A DNA stretch of 64,000 nt from Acanthornis magna (lineage: Eukaryota; Chordata; Aves; Passeriformes; Acanthizidae). The notes under the pieces were generated by a model that did no database searches, was not told the origin of the DNA, and saw only the letters and a program-made list of their open reading frames with translations. The stretch lies in contig JAWUZG010000173.1 of the NCBI GenBank assembly GCA_036785705.1, positions 3,705,001-3,769,000 on the forward strand. The letters run 5' to 3'. Made by a program: the position numbers and the translations under genes. Positions 25,160 to 34,531 of this stretch are shown piece by piece; position 1 is the stretch's first letter; each line of letters begins with the position of its first letter.

Positions 25160-25877
25160 TGTAGAAGACCAATGCCTAGTTCCTTTAGGCAGAGGTCCTC
25201 CTCCGGTCAGCCAGCTGCCGACCGGGACAGTCTAGCCAGCTCAGGCGGTAGGCACCTGACGGGTCCAAGGGGAGCTCCGCCGATGGCGTGCGCCTCTTAC
25301 CCTCGCGGGGTCACGGGAGGTTGTTTCTCCTACAGGCGAGGCGACCCTGGGCTGTCGATGCTCAAGCCTTGGATCGATGGCGAGGTCATCATAGAGAGAC
25401 AGGAGGCAGTGAAGTGGTCAGTAGACAAGGCAGGTTTATTGGGGTACAGGATACAGGGGAGAGGAGCACCTGCTAGCCAGTCCCAACTGACACCCGACCA
25501 GGGCTGTGCAACAGTTTATAACGGAAAGCAATCAACCAATGAACGAACGCTAAGGGGGGAGGGTACAACCCGAGCAAGACCAATCCTTTCAATCAGGAGG
25601 TGGCTCCCAGGTCCCGGGGCCTATCAGGAGGACTAAGATGTAGAAGTAGCCAGAAGGAGGGGCGGGGTGAGGCGTCTCGCCACACCCAGGACCAGCCTCT
25701 CATCCGGACAGGCAGGGAAGGAGCTGGAATAAGGGGTGGGGCCGAAGCCAGCACCTCCTTTAACCCGGCCTCCGGGGTGTTGCCTAGACGGCAGTGTCCA
25801 CCTCCTCCAGGCTGTCCCGAGGTTCTAGGGCGGGGCAAGCCGAGGGCGGGGCGGCCATCCAGAAATCTCCCTCCACA
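25160..25877 (-). mobile_element. ERVK-class solo LTR C
   Basis: A 718-bp LTR with ends TGTAGAAG and CCTCCACA lies between perfect 6-bp duplications GGCGTG (25154-25159 and 25878-25883). Minus orientation ('ggtttattgggg' on plus). It is of the longer subfamily shared with 30493-31187 and 46780-47478. Open frames across it are not coding. Confidence 0.93.
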
Positions 25878-25953
25878 GGCGTGAGCCTGACTTCCCCGGC
25901 CACCCTCGCCCAAGGCACGAGCTCTGGCCCGCCACAGGCTACTGGGTGGATCC

Positions 25954-26181
25954 GTGGATCCCCTCTTCCTGTCCCCCTCAATAAAGGAGTTGAAGGAGGG
26001 AATCCCCTCCCTACCCTCTATCTCCTCGGAACCTCTTTCTTCAGAGACTCCCCATAGCCGACCTTCTCACCAGGGACAGCTCCACCTCGGGGTGAGCCAT
26101 CCACCCAGTAGCCTGTGGCGGGCCAGAGCTTGTGCCTTGGGTGAGGGCGGCCAGCGAAGTCAGGCTCACACCTACTACAAG
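25954..26181 (+). mobile_element. Inverted R-U5 (strong-stop) segment
   Basis: This is plus-oriented LTR sequence inside a minus-oriented provirus. It contains 'cctcaataaaggag' (poly-A signal) and runs to the U5 end 'cacacctactaca' at 26179, then a 2-nt spacer and a primer-binding site. Its U5 part is an inverted repeat of 25878-25953, with the turn at about 25953/25954 near repeated GGAT. It matches the R-U5 part of the 5' LTR at 28327-28560 and lacks U3, the extent of strong-stop DNA. Confidence 0.88.
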
Positions 26182-26257
26182 TGGCACCCAATGTGGGGCT
26201 CAAACCCACAACCCTGGGATTAAGAGTCTCATGCTCTACCAACTGAGCTAGCCGGGC
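26182..26257 (-). tRNA. Full-length tRNA-Lys(CUU) copy derived from a retroviral primer
   Basis: On the minus strand these 76 nt fold as a complete tRNA. It starts GCCCGGCTAGCTCAGT, has anticodon CTT at positions 34-36 (plus 26222-26224), a T-arm 'GTGGGTTTGAGCCCCAC', and an encoded terminal CCA. Nuclear tRNA genes do not encode CCA, and this CCA abuts the retroviral U5 end through the same 2-nt spacer used by the intact primer site at 28324. A few changes weaken the acceptor and anticodon stems, so it is a fossil and unlikely to be transcribed into a working tRNA. The name describes origin, not function. Confidence 0.92.
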
Positions 26258-28015
26258 AGATGTTAGCCAAGTGGCCTTGTTGGCCACAATTATAGCAGAA
26301 TGCTTCTCTCATGTCCATGGCATTGGCAGCTGGTGCAGGTTGAGGGTTCTCGGTGTTAAACTCAACTGCTCCCAACATGCCTTTGCCATCTGGTTGACAG
26401 TCGGCAGGGGATCGTGTGGAAGGGAAAGGATAATGTCCCTACAGGCCTTATTAGCCTTTCTTTTCACCAGATCCTGCAGGATGCATGCTCTTATTCCCTG
26501 CTCTGGGACTTGTTTCTCGATTGCATTTCTTAGGCGATCCATGAAAACCATGAATGGTTCGTTAGGCCCTTGTTGAATCTCCAAGTAGGGAGTCATTGGG
26601 GTAGTTATGGGAGGCATCCCAAAGAATACTCTCTCCGCTGCTCCTGCCACAGCCTTTAGGATATCGGCCAATATCCTCTGGGCCTGTGTCCGGGGTTTGC
26701 TGTAATCCCCTTCACCCATTAATAAATCAAAGGGGAACCCTTGTACGTTACGCAAACCTGGGAGGGCAGGTATGAGCTCTTTGATCTGGGTTTTCCAATC
26801 TCTCTCCCACACTTCATATTCGGTGGGGGAGAGAAGGCAATCCATCATCATCTTTAAGTCATGCAGAACCAAACTATTGCTAGTAAAGGTGGCATGCAAT
26901 AATGACTTAAAGTATTTGCTTTCCCTGCCAAATTATTTCTCTGCTTTACAGAGCTCCTGGATATTGACATAACTGAAGGGTTCCCATGTGGGATTCAGGC
27001 CTGGGCCCTCCAATCTGACAGGGCAGTGAAGGGATGCTGTAGGGGTTCCGGGTCCCAGTCTGTCACTGCACCATCCCCATCCCCATCCCCCCCCCTCACT
27101 GGAAACAACTTGGGGAGCGTGGGAACCAGGAAGCGACACATGGGAACCTGAAGGGACACCCATAGGGGAGGGGTCAGGGGCGGAAGGGGTGGAGAAAGGG
27201 TAGGAGGTGGGAGGGTCCAAAAAGAGGGAGGGATTTGGGAGAGGGGAGGGGTTTGAGGGGCCACCCACATCCTTTCGTCCCACCCCAGGGGAGGAGATAG
27301 GGTGATGGGTAGGCGGGGTAGGGATTACATCATAAGGTGGGAGGAAGGGATTCACATGACCAGAGAGAAAGGGATTCTGGGGAGAAGAAGGTTGGGGGTT
27401 GGGGACCACGCGGTCGCAGTCATCTTGCACCCCAAAGTGGCAATGGCAGCCATCTTGTGAGACACAAAGGCATTCAAGAGCAGGGGGACGAACTGGGGAA
27501 TAACTTCTTGGTTTTACAAGTGGGGAAGGTAGGGAAAAGGAGACATGCTTAGGAGTACTCAAAGGGGTCGTGATTTCCCTCCGAGCAGGGGAAGAAGAGG
27601 TGCTGGGAGTGCCAGAGAGCAGATGGCAGCCCTGAGCCTCGTGGCTTGCTGTGCTCACTGCATCACTCCTATGAGGTTTAGGGGAATGGGAGAAACAGGG
27701 AGTGGGTAACAACGAGGGAGAAACTGGGGAATTCAGTTTACTCTGCTTTGCAGCGTCGCGGGCCATAGCCAGGAGTACAAAAAATTTCTCGACTGACTGG
27801 TCACCGCAGCTCCGCAAAGAGATCATCCTAGCCTCGACCTTTCTCCAAAAGGCTGTCAATCGAGCCTCATCCGGTTGAGTTTTAGGAAACTCAGTGAAAA
27901 TCCATCGAATGAGACTCTTCAACAGTGCCCTGGAGAAAGGGAGTTTGCTTTCTTTAAGGGAATTCTTACCTTGGAGGTAAAACTCCCTTTTTTCTGCACA
28001 GAGCCTGTTTCCCAT
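26258..28015 (-). pseudogene. ERVK-class gag, truncated at the zinc knuckle
   Basis: The best start is the ATG at 28015, giving an N-terminal 'MGNRLCAEKREF' with a myristoylation glycine; an upstream ATG at 28042 has no such signal. A matrix-like part is followed by a long proline- and serine-rich region (about 27700-27030), a stop (TAA, 26933-26935), then in the same frame a capsid with the betaretroviral major homology region 'QQGPNEPFMVFMDRL' (about 26580-26530). A frame shift near 26310 separates a zinc knuckle 'CYNCGQQGHLANIC' (26302-26261), whose last codons touch the tRNA copy. A possible splice donor ('caaggtaag', minus) follows codon 15. No protease or polymerase follows. Confidence 0.88.
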
Positions 28016-28303
28016 ATTTGCTCTTCGCAGAAAAAAACCCACCCACAGCGTCTGTAGAAAGAGGAAAACTCAAAAGAAGGGGGAGGGAACGACAAAAATC
28101 TCACCAGTGCTGCAGCGAAACTTCTCTCTGGTCGTCCCTCCAACCGAAGCTTCAACACCGGGTTCTCCTCGACCTGGAACTGCATGTCACGTTGTCGGGA
28201 ATCCTCCTCCGGTGACAATTGTACAGTCCCGCTTTGGGAGCATCACTTGTCAAAAGAGAGTGTGCTACATGCAAGGAAGTGGCCACACCAAAAGTCCTCG
28301 TGA

Positions 28304-28324
28304 GAGCCTCACGTTGGTGCACCA
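28304..28324 (-). other. Primer-binding site, lysine tRNA type
   Basis: On the minus strand, 2 nt after the 5' LTR end, the sequence TGGTGCACCAACGTGAGGCTC resembles the tRNA-Lys site seen at 26182-26202 (TGGCACCCAATGTGGGGCTC) with several changes. This independently supports lysine tRNA as the primer of this element. Confidence 0.75.
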
Positions 28325-28326
28325 CT

Positions 28327-28889
28327 TATAGTAGGCGTGACCCTGACATCCCCGGCCGCCCTCACCCAAGGCACAAGCTCTGGCCCGCCACAGGCTACTG
28401 GGTGGATGGCTCACCCCGAGGTGGAGCTGTCCCTGGTGAGAAGGTCGGCTATGGGGAGTCTCTGAAGAAAGAGGTTCCGAGGAGATAGAGGGTAGGGAGG
28501 GGATTCCCTCCTTCAACTCCTTTATTGAGGGAGACAGGAACAGGGGATCCGGGAGGGAGTTCCGTCGGAGGATGAATCCGACGTCCTGCCCTTGGGCACC
28601 GATTTTATTGTAACAGGGACAACCAAAAGGGGAGAGGGTAGGGGGACGATACATGGGTACAGGGTCCAACCAAAAACAAAGAGAGGAGGGTACAACATAT
28701 GCAAACCAACAGTATTCTAAGGGTAACAGAACATTCTGGAGGAGGAGGCGGGGCTAGAGCCTCAGCCACTCCCTTGCCAACCCACAGGGCGGATCTCAAG
28801 CCCCTGGGCTCTGCCCCAATGGGGCTCCTCCCTCAGAGGAGGTGGAGCTGGCCTGGGAAATGGCACAAGCCTGGGGTTGACCTACTGCA
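28327..28889 (-). mobile_element. 5' LTR of the ERVK-class provirus
   Basis: 563 bp, minus orientation, starting TGCAGTAGG at 28889 and ending at 28327, where the usual terminal CA is mutated (ctata). The poly-A signal reads AATAAA on minus ('cctttattgagg' on plus, about 28520). A second AATAAA-type string lies near 28604. Confidence 0.88.
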
Positions 28890-28932
28890 GACTGGGACTT
28901 CTTTTAACTGACTCTTAATTTCCTTCTTAAAA
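28890..28932 (-). pseudogene. Small piece of old gammaretrovirus-like gag
   Basis: This 43-bp remnant of the older gag is stranded between the ERVK provirus (target duplication GACTGG at 28890) and LTR F (target duplication TTAAAA at 28927). It joins the gag pieces at 25146 and 29513 when the insertions are ignored. Confidence 0.7.
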
Positions 28933-29506
28933 TGTTGTCTTTAATGTCTGGTGCGGGTCCAACTCTCCGGCGGTCCTCGTTCCAGGCACGAGTGCCAGCC
29001 ACTCTGGGCTTTCGGGTGGGTGACTCACCCCGGAGGTGGCACTGTCCTGGGCAAGCAATCCTTACTCGAAGAGCCGATAGCAACAGGGACCCGAGGAGAC
29101 AAAAGGCTAGGAGGAGACCTCGCTCTTTCAATCCCTTTACTGTACAACCGGGGTGCGGGGGTCTGGAGCGGAATTGCCTCGGAGACGAAGTCCGGGGGAA
29201 AACGCCCCAGGCAAGGATTATTATAGAAACCAGACCAACCAATCAGGACGGGGGAAGGGGGAGGGTACAATGTTCCAGGACCAACTAGGTACAAGCAGGG
29301 GAGGGAACAAATACGAATAAACCAATGGGGAAAGTAACCGTTGGGAACTTGCTGGAAGAAGGGGCGGGGCTTAGGTCAAAGCCACACCTCTCTCCCGCCC
29401 CTGGGGCGGATCCTACACGGCTGTGTCCTGCCCCACAAGAGTGTTACCGCCTGAGGAGGCAGAGCTGGTTCGGGAGAGGGCGGAAACCGGGGGCTGACCC
29501 ACGACA
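28933..29506 (-). mobile_element. ERVK-class solo LTR F
   Basis: A 574-bp LTR with ends TGTTGTCTTT and CCACGACA lies between perfect 6-bp duplications TTAAAA (28927-28932 and 29507-29512). It is minus-oriented like its neighbours and splits the older gag. Confidence 0.94.
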
Positions 29507-29512
29507 TTAAAA

Positions 29513-30310
29513 GTCCTGACTTCTGATGCCGTAAAGGGTGCATTTACAAACCTTATTTCTCCTCTCACATCTCCCATAGGAACCTCCCTCAGGGGAAATA
29601 AACTTTCCACTCTCTCCCCACCTGCTGCACAGTTGGCAGCCTTAGATCTGGTGCGATAAAGATGACCCCCTGTTGTAACAGGTCGTTTCTTTGGGCTATC
29701 TATTGCCTCACAACTACAGGCCGATCTAGCTGCCTCACTCGAGGAACTACAGGAATTCTCTTTTTCTTGTGCTCTCCCCTCATCCAGAGGTGGGATCTCA
29801 GGGACAGTTGGTGTTACTCAATGCAGAGGAGAGGGGAAAAGAGGGGAAGAGAAGGGATGAGAGTGGCTTCTGCAGGGAGATGGGAGGGAAGACACGGGGT
29901 GGCTGGAGAAACAGGAGGGTGAGGAAGCAGAAGACAATCTAGGGGATCCCACTTCCCTCTTGATGCTGTAACTTCCTCCATTTCCTTCACTTTTGCCAGT
30001 TTATGTACATTGGCAGCCTTGTCCCAGAGTCTAGTCACTAACCAGCAAGCAGCAAATATACTCTCCTCATCATTTTGGCTTTTTCTAGTGTTCATGTGTT
30101 TATTCAGGGCCACGCACAACCAATTCTCCCTAGACCCATACCAGGGCCAATCTACAGGCCCCTCTTGGATCACTTCTCTAGGCCACACCTCCAGGCAATA
30201 TTTTATCTTTTTTATTCTGTCCAGTACATAAGCACCATCCCCTTCTTCCCCATTTTCCAGAAGTTCCCCCTACAGGGAGGAATATCCCTCACTCTAGATC
30301 CATTCTCTTT
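29513..30310 (-). pseudogene. Old gammaretrovirus-like gag: matrix to early capsid
   Basis: Minus-strand frames match the intact gag in order: a matrix part ('GPVDWPWYGSRENWLCVALN', compare residues 60-85 of the intact gag), a low-complexity middle, then 'FPLREVPMG' at about 29590, which matches the start of capsid in the intact protein. The N-terminal glycine and first residues are not recognisable near 30310, where segment P begins. Confidence 0.85.
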
Positions 30311-30492
30311 GCTTTTACCAGAGGTCTTCCCAGCACACTAACCCGTGACTGCAGTAACACCACCAGTTACGTCTTATAACAAGCAACCACCAAGACACCA
30401 GTGCAGCTTTGCCAGTGCACTCCCTCCCAAAGCCTGGCACAGAGCCCCTCCTCACAGCCACGGCTGTTGGACCAAGCCCTTGAACCAACCCC
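30311..30492 (-). repeat. Array segment P, copy 3 (lower part)
   Basis: Homologous to 19680-19850 and 46330-46500 ('accagaggtcttcccagcac', 'gcactccctcccaaagcctg'). Here, read on the minus strand, it leads into gag rather than env. It is separated from its other half (31666-31990) by LTRs G and I. Confidence 0.8.
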
Positions 30493-31187
30493 TGTTGCCG
30501 ACCAATGGGTCGACTTAATGCTGTTCCCAGCTAGCGCCACCAGCTGTGGGTGAGGTGGTGATCCGGCTCTGGCCCAACAGCCAGGCAGTCCTCGCCTCCA
30601 ACGCGCGCTGCTTTCCCCCCAGGGTCACAGGCGGATGGTTTGCCTTGAAGCGCAGCGGCTCATGGCTGGCAGGTACTGCTCAGGTCGCCGATGGTGAAAG
30701 GGGCCCAGGAAGACAAGAGGCCGAGAGTGCTGGTAGTCCAAAGGCTTGTTTTATTGGGGGTAGGAAAGGGGTTGTGGAGCGTAAGGACAACTGGACAGGA
30801 CCAGCCCTGAGCTGGGGTTGACACAGGGTTTTATACAGGAATGCCCAACCAATCAGGGAAACGCAGAGGGGCGGTTACATAACATAAGAACCAATCACAC
30901 TTGAACAAAGGCGGGACTCCATACAACGTAATCAATAGACTCGACAGCCGCTCAGAAGGTGCCAGAAGAAGGGGCAGGGTTAGGGGGAAAACCACTCCCA
31001 TGGCCAGCCCCTGCGAGAGATGGACAGGGAACTTGCCAGAGGTGGGAAGAGCCAAGGCCAGAACCACTCCCAGGCACCGCCTGGGGGGTGGCACTACACC
31101 ACAGTCCCCTCCTCCCCGAGGCCGTCCTCGCTGGAGGAGGCGGAACCAGCCCTGGAGAGGGTAGCTATGACAGGACGATCCTCTACA
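30493..31187 (-). mobile_element. ERVK-class solo LTR G
   Basis: 695 bp with ends TGTTGCCGAC and CCTCTACA, minus orientation ('gttttattgggg' on plus). It is of the longer subfamily shared with LTRs C and H. Left flank AACCCC and right flank AACCTG match at four of six positions. It sits at the left border of LTR I, so it probably inserted there later. Confidence 0.82.
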
Positions 31188-31191
31188 AACC

Positions 31192-31665
31192 TGTTGAGGT
31201 GAGAGGGTCTGCCCCAGGCTGATCCCGCCTCCCGGCCCCGCTCTGCCGGCCATGGGAGGACCTTTGGGGTAGAAGCTTCAAGGCCCGCCCCTGGCTTGTG
31301 GGCATAAGGTGTGGCCGGAGCTCAAGACCCATCCCTCCTTCCTGAACCTTCATGGCCGTTGGTTGTGCCATTGGCCCTTTTGAATTGTACCCCTCCCCTT
31401 TATGTACTGATTGGTTTGCGTATGCTTGTACCGCCCTCTCCCTCTTTCCTCATTGGCTGTTCCTTTCCCTATTTAACCCGCTGCTCTCAGGCAGTCGGGG
31501 CCATTTTGTCGCTACACGAATGCTGCAGACATGGCCCTCCTTCCCCTGCTCTCCCTCCCGATCACCACGAACCCTCTACCTCAATAAAGGAGAGCTTGGG
31601 AAGGAGCAATCCTCCCACCACCCTTCGTCTCGTCATTGTCTTCTTTCGTTTTCGTCTACAACACA
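31192..31665 (+). mobile_element. Solo LTR I, opposite orientation
   Basis: 474 bp with ends TGTTGAGG and ACAACACA. On the plus strand it has CCAAT-type 'cattggc' boxes, a TATA-like 'ctatttaac' near 31470 and AATAAA at 31583-31588. The outer flanks AACCCC (30487-30492, now left of LTR G) and AACGCC (31666-31671) fit a 6-bp duplication around the G plus I pair. It is the only complete LTR of this set on the plus strand. Confidence 0.82.
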
Positions 31666-31990
31666 AACGCCCACCTAGGGTCCCGCGGCTCCGGCCCTGC
31701 CCCCAAGTCCATCTTAAACATACAGAAGCCCTGGACATTAAGCAGAGAGTTAAGGAATAAAGCAGCTCCATAACATCACCCCACAACAGCAGGGATGCTT
31801 TGCCCTTTGAGATTCTCCGCAGTGAGATGGCATCGGTTCCCCTGGAGCTGAACCCTGTTCTTCTGGGGTGCCCTTGGTCCCTTTGACCCCAAGTTTCAAA
31901 CAACTCACACGGAGGCCATTGGCCAAGGCAAACAGACTTCTCTGCCACCTCTTTGGGGAACATGGCTGCGCAGCACCAGGAGCTTGATCC
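31666..31990 (-). repeat. Array segment P, copy 3 (upper part)
   Basis: Contains the P markers 'ccaagtccatcttaaa', 'gcagggatgctttgccc', 'aaccctgttcttctgg' and 'ccccaagtttcaaacaa'. Position 31896 here corresponds to 44241, the first base after the 3' LTR of the young provirus. Confidence 0.85.
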
Positions 31991-32690
31991 AAGTGGCACA
32001 CAGGGCGTTAGGAGCCCACCAGTGTGGCAGACACCTGGATGTATTCCAAAAGGAGAAAGAGCAGAGCTCGGTGGCTGCAGCGCCAAGTGCTGATGGGATG
32101 GGGAACCATGTTGGGGAGGGAATGGAAGCCTGGAGAGGGGTGAAACACCTGTAAGGATCTCCAGACACCACACAAGCCATAAAGTACCATTGGTTACTAT
32201 GGGGAGAAAATGTGAGCTCTGCAAAGGAGAGGACACACAGGGAGCTATCAAAGACAGAAGAAAAAGTAGGAATGAGCTCAGTGCTGCTGCATCTGTATCT
32301 GGAGGAAAGGGGCAGCAGCAAATGCCCCTGCTGATACAGCAGCCCATTCTCAGTAGCCCGTGTGCCCACTTACATGGCACCAGATCCCTGGGAAGGGCAC
32401 AGGGGGTCTGATGCACCAAAGGGATAGAAATTGAGCAGAAACAAAAGCCCTGTGCATGCCAGCTCCCTGTCTCAGAGAACATGAGCTGGGTGCAGAGAGG
32501 CAGAATTTCTGATTGGAACCACTTCAACAGCATAGCTCTGGTTGAGTCCAAGAAGAACTTGCACAATGGGATAAATGAAGGAGCTACACATTAACTACTT
32601 CTACATTTACCTGTGAAAAATGCACTAACTACAGGTCAGCTACTTAACTATTAACTACTCTTAATATATGCAGTGTCTCCCAAGAGGCTG
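31991..32690 (-). repeat. Array spacer, copy 3
   Basis: Homologous to 17041-17759 and, very closely, to 44325-45034. A 334-codon minus-strand open frame spans part of it and of P, but its reading frame is not preserved in the other copies and I consider it accidental. Confidence 0.75.
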
Positions 32691-33323
32691 TGTGAGCCCC
32701 CACCGCCTCAGCTCTCTGCAGGAGGATTCTCTCCACGGCCACCAGCACAACTCCTTGGAGACCCTGTCTCAGACAACTGCACTCTCACAGGGCCTCGGTG
32801 GCCATCCAGATCATGCGCCAGGTACTGCCAGAGGCTGGGAACTTCAATCCTCAGGAAGTCTCGCAGCAAGCTGATCCCCCAGGAAAGCCACCTGCTGCCT
32901 ATGACAAAGTGCTCAAGGAGTTTCTTGTGCAGGGAGCAGCTCAGGTAATCCAGGATTTCCCAAACCACTGCAGGACATGGCTCCTGTGCCACTCTGACAG
33001 GGCCATGCTGGAGTTCTGCTCCTGGCCACTGCTGTCCAGGTCATGGCTCCTTTTCTCACTGCTAAACCACAAGGCCACAAGCAGCACCAGAAATGCAGCA
33101 ACAGCCCAGAACTGCCAGTGCTGCAAGGCAAGAGCCCACAGCAGAGCTCCCCACACCCCCACTCTGATCCACACTGCCCTGCTCCAGCTCCACCAGCATC
33201 CGAGTCACCTGCTCTTCCTGGTACCTATAGAGTGCTTCCATGTGCTGGTGTGTGGCCTCATCCAGCCCATCTCCCACCACCTGCAGAGGCTGAAGAAGGC
33301 TGTGCACAAGCCAGACAAGGAAT
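32691..33323 (-). pseudogene. ITPRIPL1-like pseudogene, copy 3
   Basis: The minus strand holds 'VGDGLDEATHQHM', the membrane segment 'LQHWQFWAVAAFLVLLVALW', 'KRSHDLDSSGQEQNSS', then almost at once the C-terminal 'ILDYLSCSLHKKLLEHFVIG' in another frame, so the same large central deletion is present as in copies 1, 4 and 5. Its 5' end joins env sequence at about 33323. A 104-codon frame (33376 to 33062) reads through that junction. Confidence 0.75.
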
Positions 33324-33489
33324 AGATGAGTTAAATTTCCTACACACACCTCCTTCCTCAGTAAGGAGGTAGTCAAGTGCCAATCTCTTTTGATAAATAG
33401 AGGTTTGAATTTGTCTCTGCTGGGTGGAGACCTAGTCTAGAGCAAGGGCTGTTTGATTTGCACTGATTTCCAGGACACTGTGTCATCAG
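33324..33489 (-). pseudogene. Env fragment, copy 3 (cut by the young provirus)
   Basis: Only the part nearest the ITPRIPL1-like junction remains ('agagattggcacttgact' on minus, the YQKRLALD region). It stops at 33489, where the 5' LTR of the provirus begins; the homologous copy continues past this point at 45836. Confidence 0.85.
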
Positions 33490-34507
33490 TGTTATAAATA
33501 AAAATAAAGTGATTTTTCGCATGTTGGAGTTAATAATTACTGTTGTATTGTTATACCTGTTGAATAAAGTTGAAAGTTTGGATTTTTGATAAAGTTCTAG
33601 ATTGAAAAGTTAAAAAGAGACTGTTTTAAAGATGTTTTAAGAGTGTAATGTTTCTGGGTAAAAGCATTGGGATATTAAAGTTGTCTGGAGCAAAATAAAA
33701 GGGATTGAAGGTACTTTAGATGGAAAAGCAGTTGAACCCATGTAACCCTGAGTTCAGAAGTTATGTACTTTTTAAAAAAAAAAATCCTTTATCTTTGTAA
33801 TTTTATTTATGTAAAACTCAGTTTTTATGTTGTATTGTAAATCTGTAAGCCCATCACCCATCCCAATATTAAAGGCACCCTGCAGCACCCGAGCTAAAAA
33901 TAGAAGGTTTGCACCTCTCCGCCCACCTCAAGTGGAATACTAATGAGGCCCTTTCCCGCCTTTGCAAATTACCCCTAGACAACGATCCATCTATTGGTGG
34001 GGAAGGCCACCTCATTAATTAGTATTCCCAATCACCAGCGAGCGAGAGGGCGGAGAGGCTAATTCGGACCAGCCCATCAAAAACTTTATAAATTTGGCCT
34101 CTTCAGGAGCTGACGGGCCTTTTTTTTCCAGGTGCCTTTACCTCCAACAGCTGCAGACTCTGGTCTGTGCAGGGTGCCTGGTGTCTCTGTCTCTCTGACT
34201 AGCAGGGAGTCAGAGACTGGGTCGGGTGCTGGGCCTCTTGCCCATTTTTATGGGCTATACTTAAAATCTTTTTTTTGGACTTAAGATTAGCTTAAGTTCG
34301 CCACCCGGCCTGAGGGATCTCCTTGTCCTTGGCCACCAACCGGTGGCCAGGAGAGTCTTATTGCCGTCCTGGGACCTTCCTTTTTTTGTGCTTTTTTTCT
34401 TTCTTTTTCCTTTCATTTCTCCCTCGGGAGATCCTGGACCTCGTGGGTCCAGCAATAAACACCTTTTGCTCTAACCCACGAGTATGAAATTGTCTTTTTT
34501 TATGACA
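33490..34507 (+). mobile_element. 5' LTR of the young provirus
   Basis: 1018 bp, TGTTATAAAT to TTTATGACA. TATAAA is at 34087-34092 and AATAAA at 34454-34459, within a short inverted repeat ('ggacctcgtgggtcc'). The U3 is AT-rich at its start and unrelated to the ERVK LTRs nearby. The 3' partner is 43225-44240. Confidence 0.96.
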
Positions 34508-34513
34508 ATTTCT

Positions 34514-34531
34514 TGGGGGCTCGTCCGGGAG
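34514..34531 (+). other. Primer-binding site, tRNA-Pro type
   Basis: TGGGGGCTCGTCCGGGA is complementary to the 3' end of proline tRNA, the primer typical of many gammaretroviruses. Six bases (ATTTCT) separate it from the LTR end, where two or three are usual. Confidence 0.93.

Larger units (their letters stand above)
25147..28889 (-). mobile_element. Rearranged ERVK-class provirus with copied tRNA primer
   Basis: Flanked by 'AACTGG' (25141-25146) and 'GACTGG' (28890-28895), a 6-bp target duplication with one change, inserted in the older gag. Minus-strand order: 5' LTR (28889-28327), primer site, leader, gag (28015-26258), full tRNA-Lys (26257-26182), complement of U5 and R (26179-25954), then the last roughly 85 bp of U5 in sense (25953-25878 and 25159-25147). 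Pro, pol and env are absent. A later solo LTR (25160-25877) lies in the terminal U5. Both outer ends are LTR ends and share a target duplication, so the odd structure was probably already present in the DNA that integrated. Confidence 0.88.

Noticed and set aside
25130..25636. 168-codon plus-strand open frame
   Set aside because: It lies wholly within and around solo LTR C, on the strand opposite to the LTR, and is not shared by LTRs G and H.
26182..26257. Ordinary nuclear tRNA-Lys gene
   Set aside because: The CCA is encoded, the 3' end abuts a U5 end with the retroviral 2-nt spacer, and the 5' end abuts gag; stem changes suggest no selection for function.
31562..32566. 334-codon minus-strand open frame
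   Set aside because: It spans array segment P and spacer, has no recognisable domain, and the homologous stretches in copies 1, 4 and 5 do not keep the frame.
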